A stretch of DNA of 64,000 bases from the NCBI RefSeq assembly GCF_000282515.1, contig NZ_AKJD01000154.1, forward strand, positions 1 through 64,000, written 5' to 3'. Under the pieces are notes generated by a model. It was given only the letters and a program-made list of their open reading frames with translations, searched no databases and had not been told where the DNA came from. Made by a program: the position numbers and the translations under genes. Of the stretch, positions 18,422 through 26,681 are shown one piece after another; position 1 is the stretch's first letter, and each line of letters opens with the position of its first letter. Source of the DNA: Pseudomonas sp. GM80 (GTDB lineage: Bacteria > Pseudomonadota > Gammaproteobacteria > Pseudomonadales > Pseudomonadaceae).

Positions 18422-19132
18422 ATGTCCACTTCCGCAGCCCCGATCCTCATCACCGGCGCCGGCCAGCGTGTCGGTCTGCATTGCGCACAGCGTTTGCTGG
18501 AAGACGGCCATCGCGTCATTTTCACTTACCGCACTGAGCGCCCCGGCGTGCAAACGCTGCGAGACCTGGGCGCCATCGGCCTGTTCGCGGACTTCGCCAG
18601 CGAAACCGGGATTCTCGCCTTCATCGCTGAACTGAAAAGCCATACCGACAGCCTGCGTGCCATCGTGCACAACGCCTCCGAGTGGCTGGCCGAAACGCCG
18701 GGCAGCGAGGCCGAAGCCTTCACCCGCATGGTCAACCTGCACATGCTCGCGCCCTACCTGATCAACCTGCACTGCGCCGATTTGCTCCAACGCTCGACAC
18801 CGGCCGACATCATCCACATCAGCGACGACGTCACCCGCAAAGGCAGCAGCAAACACATCGGTTATTGCGCCAGCAAAGCCGGGCTCGACAGCCTGACGCT
18901 GTCCTTCGCCGCCCGCTATGCGCCGGCAATCAAGGTCAACGGCATCGCGCCGGCCCTGCTATTGTTCAATCCCGACGACGACGCGGCGTACCGCGCCAAG
19001 GCCCTGGCGAAATCCGCGCTGGGCATCGAACCCGGCAGCGAAGTGATCTATCAGAGCCTGCGCTATCTGCTCGACAACCCTTATGTCACCGGGACGACCC
19101 TGACCGTCAACGGCGGACGGCACGTCAAATAA
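18422..19132 (+). CDS. folM: Dihydromonapterin/dihydrofolate reductase FolM
   Basis: 236 residues from ATG 18422. An SDR protein with the pteridine-reductase cofactor motif TGAGQRVG (the TGxxxRxG variant), and catalytic YCASKAG. FolM reduces dihydromonapterin to tetrahydromonapterin with NADPH, the pterin cofactor of phenylalanine hydroxylase in Pseudomonas. It precedes folE and folX by short gaps, so the three form one pathway operon, as in PA3437-PA3439. The upstream TTG at 18395 was rejected as the start. Confidence 0.92.
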   Translation: MSTSAAPILITGAGQRVGLHCAQRLLEDGHRVIFTYRTERPGVQTLRDLGAIGLFADFASETGILAFIAELKSHTDSLRAIVHNASEWLAETPGSEAEAFTRMVNLHMLAPYLINLHCADLLQRSTPADIIHISDDVTRKGSSKHIGYCASKAGLDSLTLSFAARYAPAIKVNGIAPALLLFNPDDDAAYRAKALAKSALGIEPGSEVIYQSLRYLLDNPYVTGTTLTVNGGRHVK

Positions 19133-19154
19133 CGCTGCCCCGCGAGGATGTTGC

Positions 19155-19715
19155 ATGCCACTTTCCCTGCCCGAAAATTACCGCGAAATCCTCATTGGCC
19201 TCGGTGAAGATCCTGAGCGTGAAGGACTGCGCGACACCCCGGTACGTGCGGCCAAGGCCATGCAATACCTGTGTCACGGTTATGAGCAAAGCGTCGACGA
19301 GATCGTCAATGGCGCACTGTTTGCCTCCGACAGCGACGAGATGATCATCGTCGCTGACATTGAACTGTACTCATTGTGCGAACATCATCTGCTGCCCTTC
19401 ATCGGCAAGGCCCATGTGGCTTATATTCCGACGGGCAAGGTTCTGGGATTATCGAAAATCGCGCGGCTGGTCGACATGTTCGCCCGACGCCTGCAGATTC
19501 AGGAAAACCTCACCCGGCAAATTGCCGACGCGGTGCAACAAGTCACCGACGCTGCCGGCGTCGCCGTGGTCATCGAAGCCAGGCACATGTGCATGATGAT
19601 GCGCGGCGTTGAAAAACAGAATTCGACGATGAACACCTCGGTCATGCTCGGCGCCTTCCGCGAGTCGAGCAACACCCGTCAGGAGTTCCTGCAATTGATT
19701 GGACGGAGCAAGTAA
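19155..19715 (+). CDS. folE: GTP cyclohydrolase I
   Basis: 186 residues. Conserved core with the zinc and catalytic motif SLCEHHLLP, IPTGKVLGLSKIARLVDMFA, and ARHMCMMMRGVEKQNS. Converts GTP to 7,8-dihydroneopterin triphosphate. Its place between folM and folX points to tetrahydromonapterin production rather than folate. The stop is followed immediately by the folX ATG. Confidence 0.97.
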   Translation: MPLSLPENYREILIGLGEDPEREGLRDTPVRAAKAMQYLCHGYEQSVDEIVNGALFASDSDEMIIVADIELYSLCEHHLLPFIGKAHVAYIPTGKVLGLSKIARLVDMFARRLQIQENLTRQIADAVQQVTDAAGVAVVIEARHMCMMMRGVEKQNSTMNTSVMLGAFRESSNTRQEFLQLIGRSK

Positions 19716-20087
19716 ATGCCACAACTTCAACCGGGAATGGCGCGCATCCGGGTCAAGGATTTGCGCTTGCGCACCTTTATCGGGATCAACGAGGACGAGA
19801 TCCTCAACAAGCAGGATGTGCTGATCAACCTGACCATTCTGTATGCGGCCCAGGAAGCGGTGCGTGACAACGACATTGATCACGCGCTGAACTACCGCAC
19901 GATCACCAAGGCGATCATCGCCCACGTCGAGGGCAACCGCTTTGCGCTGCTTGAACGCCTGACGCAGGAGTTGCTCGATCTGGTGATGAGCAACGGTTCG
20001 GTGCTGTACGCCGAAGTCGAAGTCGACAAGCCGCATGCGCTGCGATTTGCCGAATCGGTATCGATCACGCTTGCAGCGAGCCGCTAG
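19716..20087 (+). CDS. folX: Dihydroneopterin triphosphate 2'-epimerase
   Basis: 123 residues of the FolB/FolX tunnelling fold. IRVKDLRLRTFIGINEDE at the start and the YRTITKAI and GNRFALLERL segments match. Assigned FolX rather than FolB because it sits in the folM-folE-folX group that makes tetrahydromonapterin. Start codon abuts the folE stop. Confidence 0.9.
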   Translation: MPQLQPGMARIRVKDLRLRTFIGINEDEILNKQDVLINLTILYAAQEAVRDNDIDHALNYRTITKAIIAHVEGNRFALLERLTQELLDLVMSNGSVLYAEVEVDKPHALRFAESVSITLAASR

Positions 20088-20166
20088 CTTCAAGCTTCAA
20101 GCGGCAAGCTGTAAACTTCGGTTCACCGCCACCCATCTTGCAGCTTGAAGCTCGTCGCTTGAAGCT
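20087..20166. repeat. Inverted repeat of the AGCTTCAAGC family
   Basis: AGCTTCAAGCTTCAAGCGGC at the left is answered by a complementary right arm (20137-20166) containing CAGCTTGAAGCTCGTCGCTT. Different family from the GATCGCAGCC repeats. Confidence 0.65.
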
Positions 20167-20183
20167 GTCTCGCAGAGATTCCC

Positions 20184-20480
20184 ATGAACGAGCAACAACG
20201 CCTCGAACTCGAAGCCGCCGCCTTCCGCCGGCTGGTCGCCCACCTGGACAGCCGCAAGGACGTGCAGAACATCGACCTGATGAACCTCGCCGGGTTCTGC
20301 CGCAACTGCCTGTCGAAATGGTACAAGGCCGAAGCCGACGAGCGCCAGATCGAGGTCAGCCTCGATGACGCCCGCGAAGTGGTTTACGGCATGCCGTACG
20401 CCGAGTGGAAAGCCCAATATCAGCAAGAAGCCAGCGCCGACCAGCAAGCGGCGTTCGCCAAAGGAAAAACCCATGAGTGA
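20184..20480 (+). CDS. DUF1244 domain-containing protein
   Basis: 98 residues, with DLMNLAGFCRNCLSKWY and the acidic ADERQIEVSLDDAREVVYGM characteristic of the family. Small soluble protein of unknown function. Its last 8 bases overlap the start of the HopJ-type gene, so the two are translationally coupled, an arrangement common in pseudomonads. Confidence 0.9.
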   Translation: MNEQQRLELEAAAFRRLVAHLDSRKDVQNIDLMNLAGFCRNCLSKWYKAEADERQIEVSLDDAREVVYGMPYAEWKAQYQQEASADQQAAFAKGKTHE

Positions 20481-20811
20481 CCTGAACACCCTGCGCGCCA
20501 GCCTGAAGAGCGGCGAACACGTTTTCGCCGACACTCTGTCGTTCATTGCCGCCGGTTATGACTACCAGCCGCAGGCCTTCAACAACGGTGGCGTGGAAAA
20601 CGCCGCCGGGCAGAACGAAGGTTCGTGCAAGACCCTGGGTCTGGCGCTGCTGGAGGGGCTGAGCGACGAAGAAGCGCTGCTGGCGTTTGGCGAGCATTAT
20701 CGCTCGGTGGTGGCGACGCCTGAGGGCAGCGATCACGGCAATATTCGTGCTTTGATCAAACATGGTCTGGCTGGCGTGAAGTTCACCGCACAGCCCCTGA
20801 CCCGCCGCTGA
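20473..20811 (+). CDS. HopJ family protein
   Basis: 112 residues from ATG 20473 (MSDLNTLRASLKSGEHVFAD). The HopJ hallmark YDYQPQAFNNGGVENAAGQN and GSCKTLGLA is intact. Although the family is named after a P. syringae type III effector, it is widespread in bacteria without such a system and is probably a housekeeping protein. Coupled to the DUF1244 gene by an 8-base overlap. Confidence 0.92.
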   Translation: MSDLNTLRASLKSGEHVFADTLSFIAAGYDYQPQAFNNGGVENAAGQNEGSCKTLGLALLEGLSDEEALLAFGEHYRSVVATPEGSDHGNIRALIKHGLAGVKFTAQPLTRR

Positions 20812-20818
20812 TCAAGAT

Positions 20819-20950
20819 CAAAAGATCGCAGCCTTCGGCACCGTGATCGTTCCCACGCTCCGCGTGGGAATGCAGCCGGGGACGCTCCGCGTCCCATCGG
20901 ACGCAGAGCGTCCAGATGAGGCATTCCCACGCAGAGCGTGGGAACGATCA
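20819..20950. repeat. Composite repeat: REP fragment plus long palindromic element
   Basis: A truncated family A unit (AAAAGATCGCAGCCTTCGGC) abuts a 107-base element whose outer 30-base arms (20844-20873 and 20921-20950, starting TGATCGTTCCCACGCTC) match with one difference. Inner arms built on GGACGCTCCGCGTCC and GGACGCAGAGCGTCC nest inside. Confidence 0.85.
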
Positions 20951-20970
20951 TCACGTAGCTGAAACTCCGG

Positions 20971-21009
20971 GCACAAAAAAACCGGCCAATCTGGCCGGTT
21001 TTTTTGTGC
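20971..21009. terminator. Bidirectional rho-independent terminator
   Basis: Perfect 18-bp arms (20971-20988 with 20992-21009), loop ATC. The GC core ACCGGCCA is flanked by A7/T7, so it works for both trxB (minus) and the HopJ unit (plus). Confidence 0.92.
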
Positions 21010-21017
21010 CTGCGATC

Positions 21018-21980
21018 TTAGAACGAAGCGTTCTGCAGACCGTCCAGGTAACGCTCGGTGTCGAGTGCCGCCATGCAACCGGCGCCGGCCGAGGTGATGG
21101 CCTGGCGGTAAACGTGGTCAGCCACGTCACCGGCGGCGAAGATGCCTTCGACGCTGGTCGCAGTAGCGTTGCCGTCACGGCCGCCCTGCACCACCAGATA
21201 ACCGTCTTTGAGGGTCAACTGGCCTTCGAACAGCGAAGTGTTCGGGGTGTGGCCGATGGCGATGAACACGCCGTCAACGGTGATTTCGTCGAAGCTGCCA
21301 TCGTTGTTCTTCAGACGCGCACCGGTCACGCCCATGTTGTCGCCCAGTACTTCGTCGAGAGTGGCGTTCAACTTGAGGATGATCTTGCCTTCGGCGACGC
21401 GAGCGTTGAGCTTGTCGATCAGGATCTTCTCGGCGCGGAAGGTTTCGCGACGGTGGATCAGGGTCACGGTGCTGGCGATGTTGGCCAGGTACAGCGCCTC
21501 TTCAACAGCAGTGTTGCCGCCGCCAACCACAGCCACTGGCTTGTTGCGATAGAAGAAACCGTCGCAGGTCGCGCAGGCCGAAACGCCTTTGCCCATGAAC
21601 GTTTCTTCCGACGGCAGGCCCAGGTAGCGAGCGCTGGCGCCGGTGGCGATGATCAGGGCGTCGCAGGTGTAAGTCGCGCTGTCGCCGGTCAGGGTGTACG
21701 GCTTGGCAGCGAAGTCGACGGCGTTGATGTGATCAAACACGATCTCGGTTTCAAAACGCTCGGCGTGCTCGCGCATGCGCTCCATCAGCACTGGGCCGGT
21801 CAGACCATGGACGTCACCCGGCCAGTTGTCGACTTCGGTGGTGGTGGTCAACTGACCGCCAGCCTGCATGCCGGTGATCAGCAGTGGCTTGAGGTTGGCA
21901 CGGGCCGCGTATACCGCAGCGCTGTAACCGGCAGGGCCGGAACCGAGAATAATCACTCGCGAATGACGGACTTCAGACAT
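21018..21980 (-). CDS. trxB: Thioredoxin reductase
   Basis: 320 residues. FAD motif GSGPAGYSAAVYAARA, redox pair CATC (Cys136, Cys139), NADPH motif GGGNTAVEEAL and the FAD-closing GIFAAGDVAD. Low-molecular-weight bacterial type that reduces thioredoxin with NADPH in the cytoplasm. It marks the left boundary of the accessory region. Confidence 0.97.
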   Translation of the reverse strand: MSEVRHSRVIILGSGPAGYSAAVYAARANLKPLLITGMQAGGQLTTTTEVDNWPGDVHGLTGPVLMERMREHAERFETEIVFDHINAVDFAAKPYTLTGDSATYTCDALIIATGASARYLGLPSEETFMGKGVSACATCDGFFYRNKPVAVVGGGNTAVEEALYLANIASTVTLIHRRETFRAEKILIDKLNARVAEGKIILKLNATLDEVLGDNMGVTGARLKNNDGSFDEITVDGVFIAIGHTPNTSLFEGQLTLKDGYLVVQGGRDGNATATSVEGIFAAGDVADHVYRQAITSAGAGCMAALDTERYLDGLQNASF

Positions 21981-22395
21981 GACCTGCTCCTGTTGACCGG
22001 GCCGAAAGACAGACCCGGATCGCCGGACTGCCGGCGAGAATAAAAAAGGACTGTGGATGACCTTGGGGAAGGCGTGAGCTCGACAGTCCTGTAAAAAGTT
22101 GGGTGCAGCGTATCGAGGGGGGCAAGATTAAGGAAATACGGTTTAACAATCCAGCTCATAGGTCGACTCTATGCCGACGCACTGACGAGCTGAACGTCCG
22201 GCGATCCGAATCACTCCTCCACGCCGACAGCGTATTTTGCCGACTGCTGCGTTTAACGTTGGCAGCTCTCGGCAAAAATCGCTTGCTGGGGATAACTCGG
22301 ACACTACAAAAAAATCACTTCTCTTAAAGGGAAAAACTTCCGGATTCCAGTACCTCAATTTCCCTGTAATTTTAATAGCCACTATATAGCCATGA

Positions 22396-22413
22396 TGCGC
22401 AAGAAGTTGCGCA
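22396..22413. repeat. Single copy of the TGCGCAA-N4-TTGCGCA dyad
   Basis: The sequence TGCGCAAGAAGTTGCGCA is identical to the unit that occurs twice, inverted, inside the palindrome at 22476-22521. Confidence 0.9.
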
Positions 22414-22475
22414 ACTGCCCATAATAAAACACCCGCCAAAACCGCTACAGACCTTACAGCCAAAGGCCTGCAGCC

Positions 22476-22521
22476 AAGTGCGCAAGAAGTTGCGCAGTAC
22501 TGCGCAACTTCTTGCGCACTT
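22476..22521. promoter_or_regulatory. Perfect 46-base palindrome, candidate operator or cruciform upstream of hcp
   Basis: Every base from 22476 to 22521 matches the reverse complement, with the centre GT|AC at 22498/22499. It contains the 18-base dyad in one orientation (22479-22496) and inverted (22501-22518). Together with the copy at 22396 this gives three sites for a possible dimeric regulator, 100-200 bases upstream of the T6SS genes. Confidence 0.85.
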
Positions 22522-22603
22522 TCCGCGGTTTTTCCGTGTCCAACTAATCTGCATGGATGAGGTACTTCACTTAAATCCTTGATCCGAAATGACTATCGAA
22601 TCA

Positions 22604-22620
22604 CTGGCATGAAAGTTGAT
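22604..22620 (+). promoter_or_regulatory. Sigma54-like promoter of hcp
   Basis: CTGGCATGAAAGTTGAT keeps the GG of the -24 element and the TTG of the -12 element with correct spacing, but has A for the conserved -12 C. It lies 70 bases before the hcp ATG. RpoN-dependent T6SS genes are known in several genera. Confidence 0.45.
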
Positions 22621-22690
22621 ATCTCAGAACTTACACGGACAGGCAATCGTGCCTGTTTAACGTGTCATTTCAAGCAAGGAGAGCATTCCC

Positions 22691-23206
22691 ATGGCAACAC
22701 CAGCGTACATGTCGGTCACTGGCGAAAAACAAGGTCTGATCACCGCCGGCGCGTTCACCGCCGACTCGGTTGGCAACACCTTTCAGGAAGGCCACGAAGA
22801 CCAGGTCATGGTTCAGGCTTTTACCCACGACGTGATCATCCCGCGTGACCCGCAATCCGGTCAGCCAACCGGCCAACGCGTGCACAAACCAGTTGTGATC
22901 ACCAAGGTCTACGACAAGGCTTCGCCGCTGCTGCAAGCTGCTCTGACTTCGGGCGAGCGCATGAGCGAAATCGTTATCCAGTGGTACCGCACTTCCGCTC
23001 AAGGCACCCAAGAGCACTACTACACCACCAAACTGGAAGACGCGATCATCGTCGCCATCAACAACAAAATGCACAACTGCCAGGACCCGGGCAACGCGCA
23101 CTTCACGCACCTGGAAGAAGTGCAGTTCACCTACCGCAAAATCACCTGGACCCACGAAGTATCCGGTACTTCGGGTTCCGATGACTGGCGTGCTCCAGTC
23201 GTTTAA
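22691..23206 (+). CDS. hcp: Type VI secretion tube protein Hcp
   Basis: 171 residues, PA1512/HcpA-C type. MATPAYMSVTGEKQGLITAG at the start and KVYDKASPLLQAALTSGERM in the middle are family hallmarks. Hexameric rings of Hcp form the T6SS tube and can carry small effectors. AAGGAG ribosome-binding site. First gene of the delivery cassette; no sheath, baseplate or membrane-complex genes lie nearby, so it must use a main T6SS encoded elsewhere. Confidence 0.97.
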   Translation: MATPAYMSVTGEKQGLITAGAFTADSVGNTFQEGHEDQVMVQAFTHDVIIPRDPQSGQPTGQRVHKPVVITKVYDKASPLLQAALTSGERMSEIVIQWYRTSAQGTQEHYYTTKLEDAIIVAINNKMHNCQDPGNAHFTHLEEVQFTYRKITWTHEVSGTSGSDDWRAPVV

Positions 23207-23224
23207 TCACGGCTGATCGCTTCA

Positions 23225-23253
23225 CACATCGACCAGCCTTGCTGGTCGATGTG
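23225..23253 (+). terminator. Strong stem-loop after hcp without T tract
   Basis: A 12-bp perfect stem (23225-23236 with 23242-23253), loop CCTTG, followed by ACGGATG rather than T. It is probably an mRNA-stabilising or partly terminating structure that lets hcp outnumber vgrG transcripts. Confidence 0.65.
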
Positions 23254-23314
23254 ACGGATGTCTTGCAGCGTTGATGGGCGGGCCCTCTTTCTCACCTGAC
23301 CAAGGAACAGTCCA

Positions 23315-26074
23315 ATGCGTCAAAGGGATTTGAAGTTCACGTTTTCCGTGTTGTCAGGGCAGATGGAGTTCGAGGTCGTAGAGTTCACGCTGGAAGAAGC
23401 CGTGTGTGAACCGTTCCGACTGACCATCGAGTTGGCCAGCCACAACCCGAACATCGATTTCGGCAAGGTTCTCGATCAGCCCTCATTACTCACGATCTGG
23501 CAAGGCGGCACGGCTGTGCGCCATGTCCACGGGCTGGTGTCCAGCTTCACTCAAGGCAAAACCGGCTTTCGCCGCACGCGTTATCGCGCCGTGGTCGAAC
23601 CGCATCTCGCCCGCCTCGCCCTGAGTTCCAACTGGCGTATTTTTCAGCAGAAAAACGTCCCGGACATCATCAAGTCAGTGCTCAGCGAACACGGCATCCT
23701 CGACTATCAGCAACACATCAACGGCGAGCATCTGCCGCGCGAATACTGCACTCAGGTCGGCGACACCGACCTGTACCTGTTCGATCGGCTTTCCAGTGAA
23801 GAAGGCTTGTTCTATTTCTTCAAATGCAACGAAAGCACCCACACGCTGATTCAGGGCGACAAACTCTATGTGCAGGAGCGCATTCAAGGCGCTCCGGTGC
23901 TGTACACCACTGAACCGGCGGCGGACGCCACGCAGCCCGTGCTCTACGCGTTCAGTTACACCGAGAACGTGCGCACGGCCGAGCAGACGCAACGCGACTA
24001 CACCTTCAAGCGCCCGACCTTCGACCAGCAACAGAATTTCACCGGCGATGACTTGCAACATCAGACGCCGAACTATGAACGCTACGATTATCCGGGTCGC
24101 TACAAGGTCACCTCGGCCGGCAAACCGTTCACCCAGAATCGCTTGCTCGGGCACCGTGGCGATGCACGCATTGCCGTTGTCGAAGGCGACGATCCGCGCC
24201 TGATCCCGGGGTTCTCTTTTCAGCTCAGCGGCCATCCCCGGGAAGATTTCAACCGTTGGTGGCGATCGCTGAGGATCACCCACAAGGGCATCCAGCACGC
24301 CAGCCAAGAGGAAGAATCCGCCGGCGCGGATGTCGGCGTGAGCTACGACTTCGTCGCCGAAATCGTTGCCGAAGAAACCGAATGGCGCACCCCGCCGATG
24401 CCCAAACCGATTATCGACGGGCCGCAGATTGCGACGGTGACAGGGCCGGACGGGGAAGAGATTTACACCGATGAATACGGCCGGGTAAAGGTCCAGTTCC
24501 CCTGGGACAGGGAAGGCAAGAACAACGAATTCAGTTCCTGCTGGGTGCGTGTGGCGCAGAACTGGGCAGGTGCGGACTGGGGCCATATGGCGATTCCGCG
24601 TATTGGCCAGGAGGTCATCGTCGATTACCTCGACGGCGACTGCGATCAGCCGATCATCACCGGTCGCACGTACCGGGCGACGAACATGCCGCCCTATCAA
24701 TTGCCCAATCACAAGATTCTCAGCACTATCAAAAGCAAGGAATACAAGGGCACTCGGGCCAACGAACTGCGCATTGACGACACCACCAAGCAGATCAGTG
24801 CCGCCTTGATGAGTGATCACGGCAGCACCGCATTGCATCTGGGTTACCTGACGCATCCGCGGCCGAGCGGCGGTGAGCCGCGCGGCGAGGGTTTCGAGTT
24901 GCGCACCGATGAACACGGTGCGCTGCGGGCAGCCAAGGGGCTGCTGCTCAGTACCGAGGAGCAAATGAACGCCAGCGGCGGTCACCTCAATCGCGGCTCG
25001 GTCATCCAGGTACTGGAAGCGGCGTTGAAACTGGCCAAGGACTTGGGGGACTACGCCCAGGACAACCAGGGTGTCAGCCATGACAAGGCACCGCAGCAAA
25101 CCCTCAGCGATGCCGTTCGCGACCTGGGCAACGGCGCGAACGACGAGTCGGGCAAGACCAACGGTGGCAATCCGGCGATCGCCATGAGCGGTGAAGCCGG
25201 CATCGCGGCGGCATCCCCCAAGAGCATCACGGTGGCGGCGGGTGAGCATATCGACACCGTTGCCCAGCAAAATCAGCAACAGACCTCGGGGCAGAAGTTT
25301 GTGCTCAATGCCGGGACCGACCTGGGGATGTTTGCCCACAGCGGCGAAATGCGCCAGATCACCCATCAGGGCGCGATGCTGTTGCAGGCGCAGAAAAACA
25401 ATATCCGCCTGGAGGCGGATCAGAGTGTGGAAGTCAGCGCCAGCAACCAGCACGTGCTGGTGTCGGCCAAAGAGCACATCACCCTGATGTGCGGCGGGGC
25501 CTACATCACCCTCAAGGGCGGCAATATCGAACTGGGCATGCCCGGCAACCTGATCGTCAAAGCGGCCAAACACAGCCTGCTCGGTGCGACCAGCCTGGAA
25601 GCCGAGCTGCCGAAATTCAAAGTCGGCGATACCCAGCGGCGTTTCATGCTCAAGCAAATTGACGGGACGTCGGCGATGCCCAACATGCCGTACAAAATCA
25701 CCCTGTCCAATGGCGAAGTGGTCGAAGGCGTGACCGACGCTCAGGGCGCCACGCAGTTGTTGCAGAAAGACGTGATGAGCATTGCCAACGTCGCCATGCT
25801 CAAGCCGCCCGCCCCGGCAGCGGCAGGCGCGGCGGGAGGAGGCGCAGGGGCAGCCGCCAGTGCGGCCGGTGCTGGTGCCGCTGACGAGGCGGAGGAAATT
25901 GTGCAGTTTTTTGAGTTCAAGGACGACCAGGGAGGCCCCGCGCCGCACCACTTCAAGGTGATGTCCGCCGGGGAAGTCGTGGCCGAGGGTTCCGGTGAGC
26001 GCACGCCGGAATTTCCTGCCGACCTGCAACTGGAACTGGAATCGTGGCCGGTGAAGGACAACCAAAATGCCTGA
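23315..26074 (+). CDS. vgrG: Type VI secretion spike protein VgrG with C-terminal extension
   Basis: 919 residues. The gp27/gp5-like VgrG core (from FTFSVLSGQMEFEVVEFTLEEA to PWDREGKNNEFSSCWVRVAQ) is followed by a DUF2345 beta-helix region (to about residue 760). A roughly 150-residue extension comes next: a transthyretin-like segment (PYKITLSNGEVVEGVTDAQG), an Ala/Gly/Pro linker (about residues 828-855), and a short acidic end. Such TTR-like extensions bind lipase effectors in other T6SS. The extension ends by overlapping the next gene by 8 bases. Confidence 0.95.
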   Translation: MRQRDLKFTFSVLSGQMEFEVVEFTLEEAVCEPFRLTIELASHNPNIDFGKVLDQPSLLTIWQGGTAVRHVHGLVSSFTQGKTGFRRTRYRAVVEPHLARLALSSNWRIFQQKNVPDIIKSVLSEHGILDYQQHINGEHLPREYCTQVGDTDLYLFDRLSSEEGLFYFFKCNESTHTLIQGDKLYVQERIQGAPVLYTTEPAADATQPVLYAFSYTENVRTAEQTQRDYTFKRPTFDQQQNFTGDDLQHQTPNYERYDYPGRYKVTSAGKPFTQNRLLGHRGDARIAVVEGDDPRLIPGFSFQLSGHPREDFNRWWRSLRITHKGIQHASQEEESAGADVGVSYDFVAEIVAEETEWRTPPMPKPIIDGPQIATVTGPDGEEIYTDEYGRVKVQFPWDREGKNNEFSSCWVRVAQNWAGADWGHMAIPRIGQEVIVDYLDGDCDQPIITGRTYRATNMPPYQLPNHKILSTIKSKEYKGTRANELRIDDTTKQISAALMSDHGSTALHLGYLTHPRPSGGEPRGEGFELRTDEHGALRAAKGLLLSTEEQMNASGGHLNRGSVIQVLEAALKLAKDLGDYAQDNQGVSHDKAPQQTLSDAVRDLGNGANDESGKTNGGNPAIAMSGEAGIAAASPKSITVAAGEHIDTVAQQNQQQTSGQKFVLNAGTDLGMFAHSGEMRQITHQGAMLLQAQKNNIRLEADQSVEVSASNQHVLVSAKEHITLMCGGAYITLKGGNIELGMPGNLIVKAAKHSLLGATSLEAELPKFKVGDTQRRFMLKQIDGTSAMPNMPYKITLSNGEVVEGVTDAQGATQLLQKDVMSIANVAMLKPPAPAAAGAAGGGAGAAASAAGAGAADEAEEIVQFFEFKDDQGGPAPHHFKVMSAGEVVAEGSGERTPEFPADLQLELESWPVKDNQNA

Positions 26075-26681
26075 TCTCATCACGCCACAGGTGCGCAAGC
26101 TCGCGGCCATCGGATACGGCGAAGCTTCGACGGACAACAACCCGCAGGAAGTGCGCGGCATTTGCTTTACGGTGACCAACCGCATGCGCGCCTGGGAGCT
26201 TGCCGATGTCGACAGCCTGCTCAGGGAGGCCGGCAGCGGCTACGTCGTTGCCACGAAGGGCAACAATGTCCGTTACAACCAACTCATGGCGGCTTCGGAA
26301 GCGGCCATCAACGCCGACCCGAACATGCGCTCGGCGGTAGAGAGTGCACGGGATGCGCTCGCCCAGCGCGGCAATGATCCCTCCAACGGCGCGTATTGGT
26401 GGGACGGTGTCGATATCAAACAGTCGACCAACCCCCGCCATTCTTCCGGGTTCCACTACGGCTCCCCCTCGCACAACATCTTTGGTGTGGCGCAAGTCAC
26501 GAAGCCGGAAAAAATCACCTATTGGACCCAGTTCAACAAAAAGACCAACACGATGGTAAATACCCGTGAGCGGGGTCGTTATACCTACAAATACCTGTCC
26601 ACTGCTGCCATCGGCAAAACGATCTTCTGGACCACCAATCCGGAGTACATCAAGGCATCCGGCGCCAAGGGGCATCGATGA
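26067..26681 (+). CDS. Putative T6SS effector, SleB-like cell-wall hydrolase
   Basis: 204 residues, no signal peptide. The start GYGEASTDNNPQEVRGICFT then VTNRM resembles the Hydrolase_2/SleB fold, with Glu19 (in YGEAS) in the place of the catalytic Glu. A Tyr/Trp-rich second half (GAYWWDGVD, SGFHYGSPSHN) follows. Position between vgrG and a secreted partner, with an 8-base overlap upstream and an ATGA overlap downstream, is that of an effector-immunity pair. Peptidoglycan cleavage in the target periplasm is inferred. It could be another muramidase type. Confidence 0.72.
   Translation: MPDLITPQVRKLAAIGYGEASTDNNPQEVRGICFTVTNRMRAWELADVDSLLREAGSGYVVATKGNNVRYNQLMAASEAAINADPNMRSAVESARDALAQRGNDPSNGAYWWDGVDIKQSTNPRHSSGFHYGSPSHNIFGVAQVTKPEKITYWTQFNKKTNTMVNTRERGRYTYKYLSTAAIGKTIFWTTNPEYIKASGAKGHR

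Larger units (their letters stand above)
21981..22690. other. 710-base non-coding region upstream of hcp
   Basis: No plausible gene. The left part carries the trxB leader. The middle is AT-rich. It holds an 18-base dyad (22396-22413), a perfect 46-base palindrome (22476-22521), a sigma54-like site (22604-22620) and a 7-bp stem-loop in the hcp leader (22639-22656). Confidence 0.8.

Noticed and set aside
20473..20811. HopJ gene as evidence of a type III secretion system
   Set aside because: The family is widespread without such systems, and no secretion or chaperone genes are present.
23225..23253. Hairpin after hcp as a full terminator
   Set aside because: No T tract follows; it is kept only as a stem-loop, probably partial.
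23675..26185. 836-residue open frame on the minus strand opposite vgrG
   Set aside because: It mirrors vgrG, has a composition typical of antisense frames in GC-rich DNA (many Arg, Val, His, Gly) and no family pattern.
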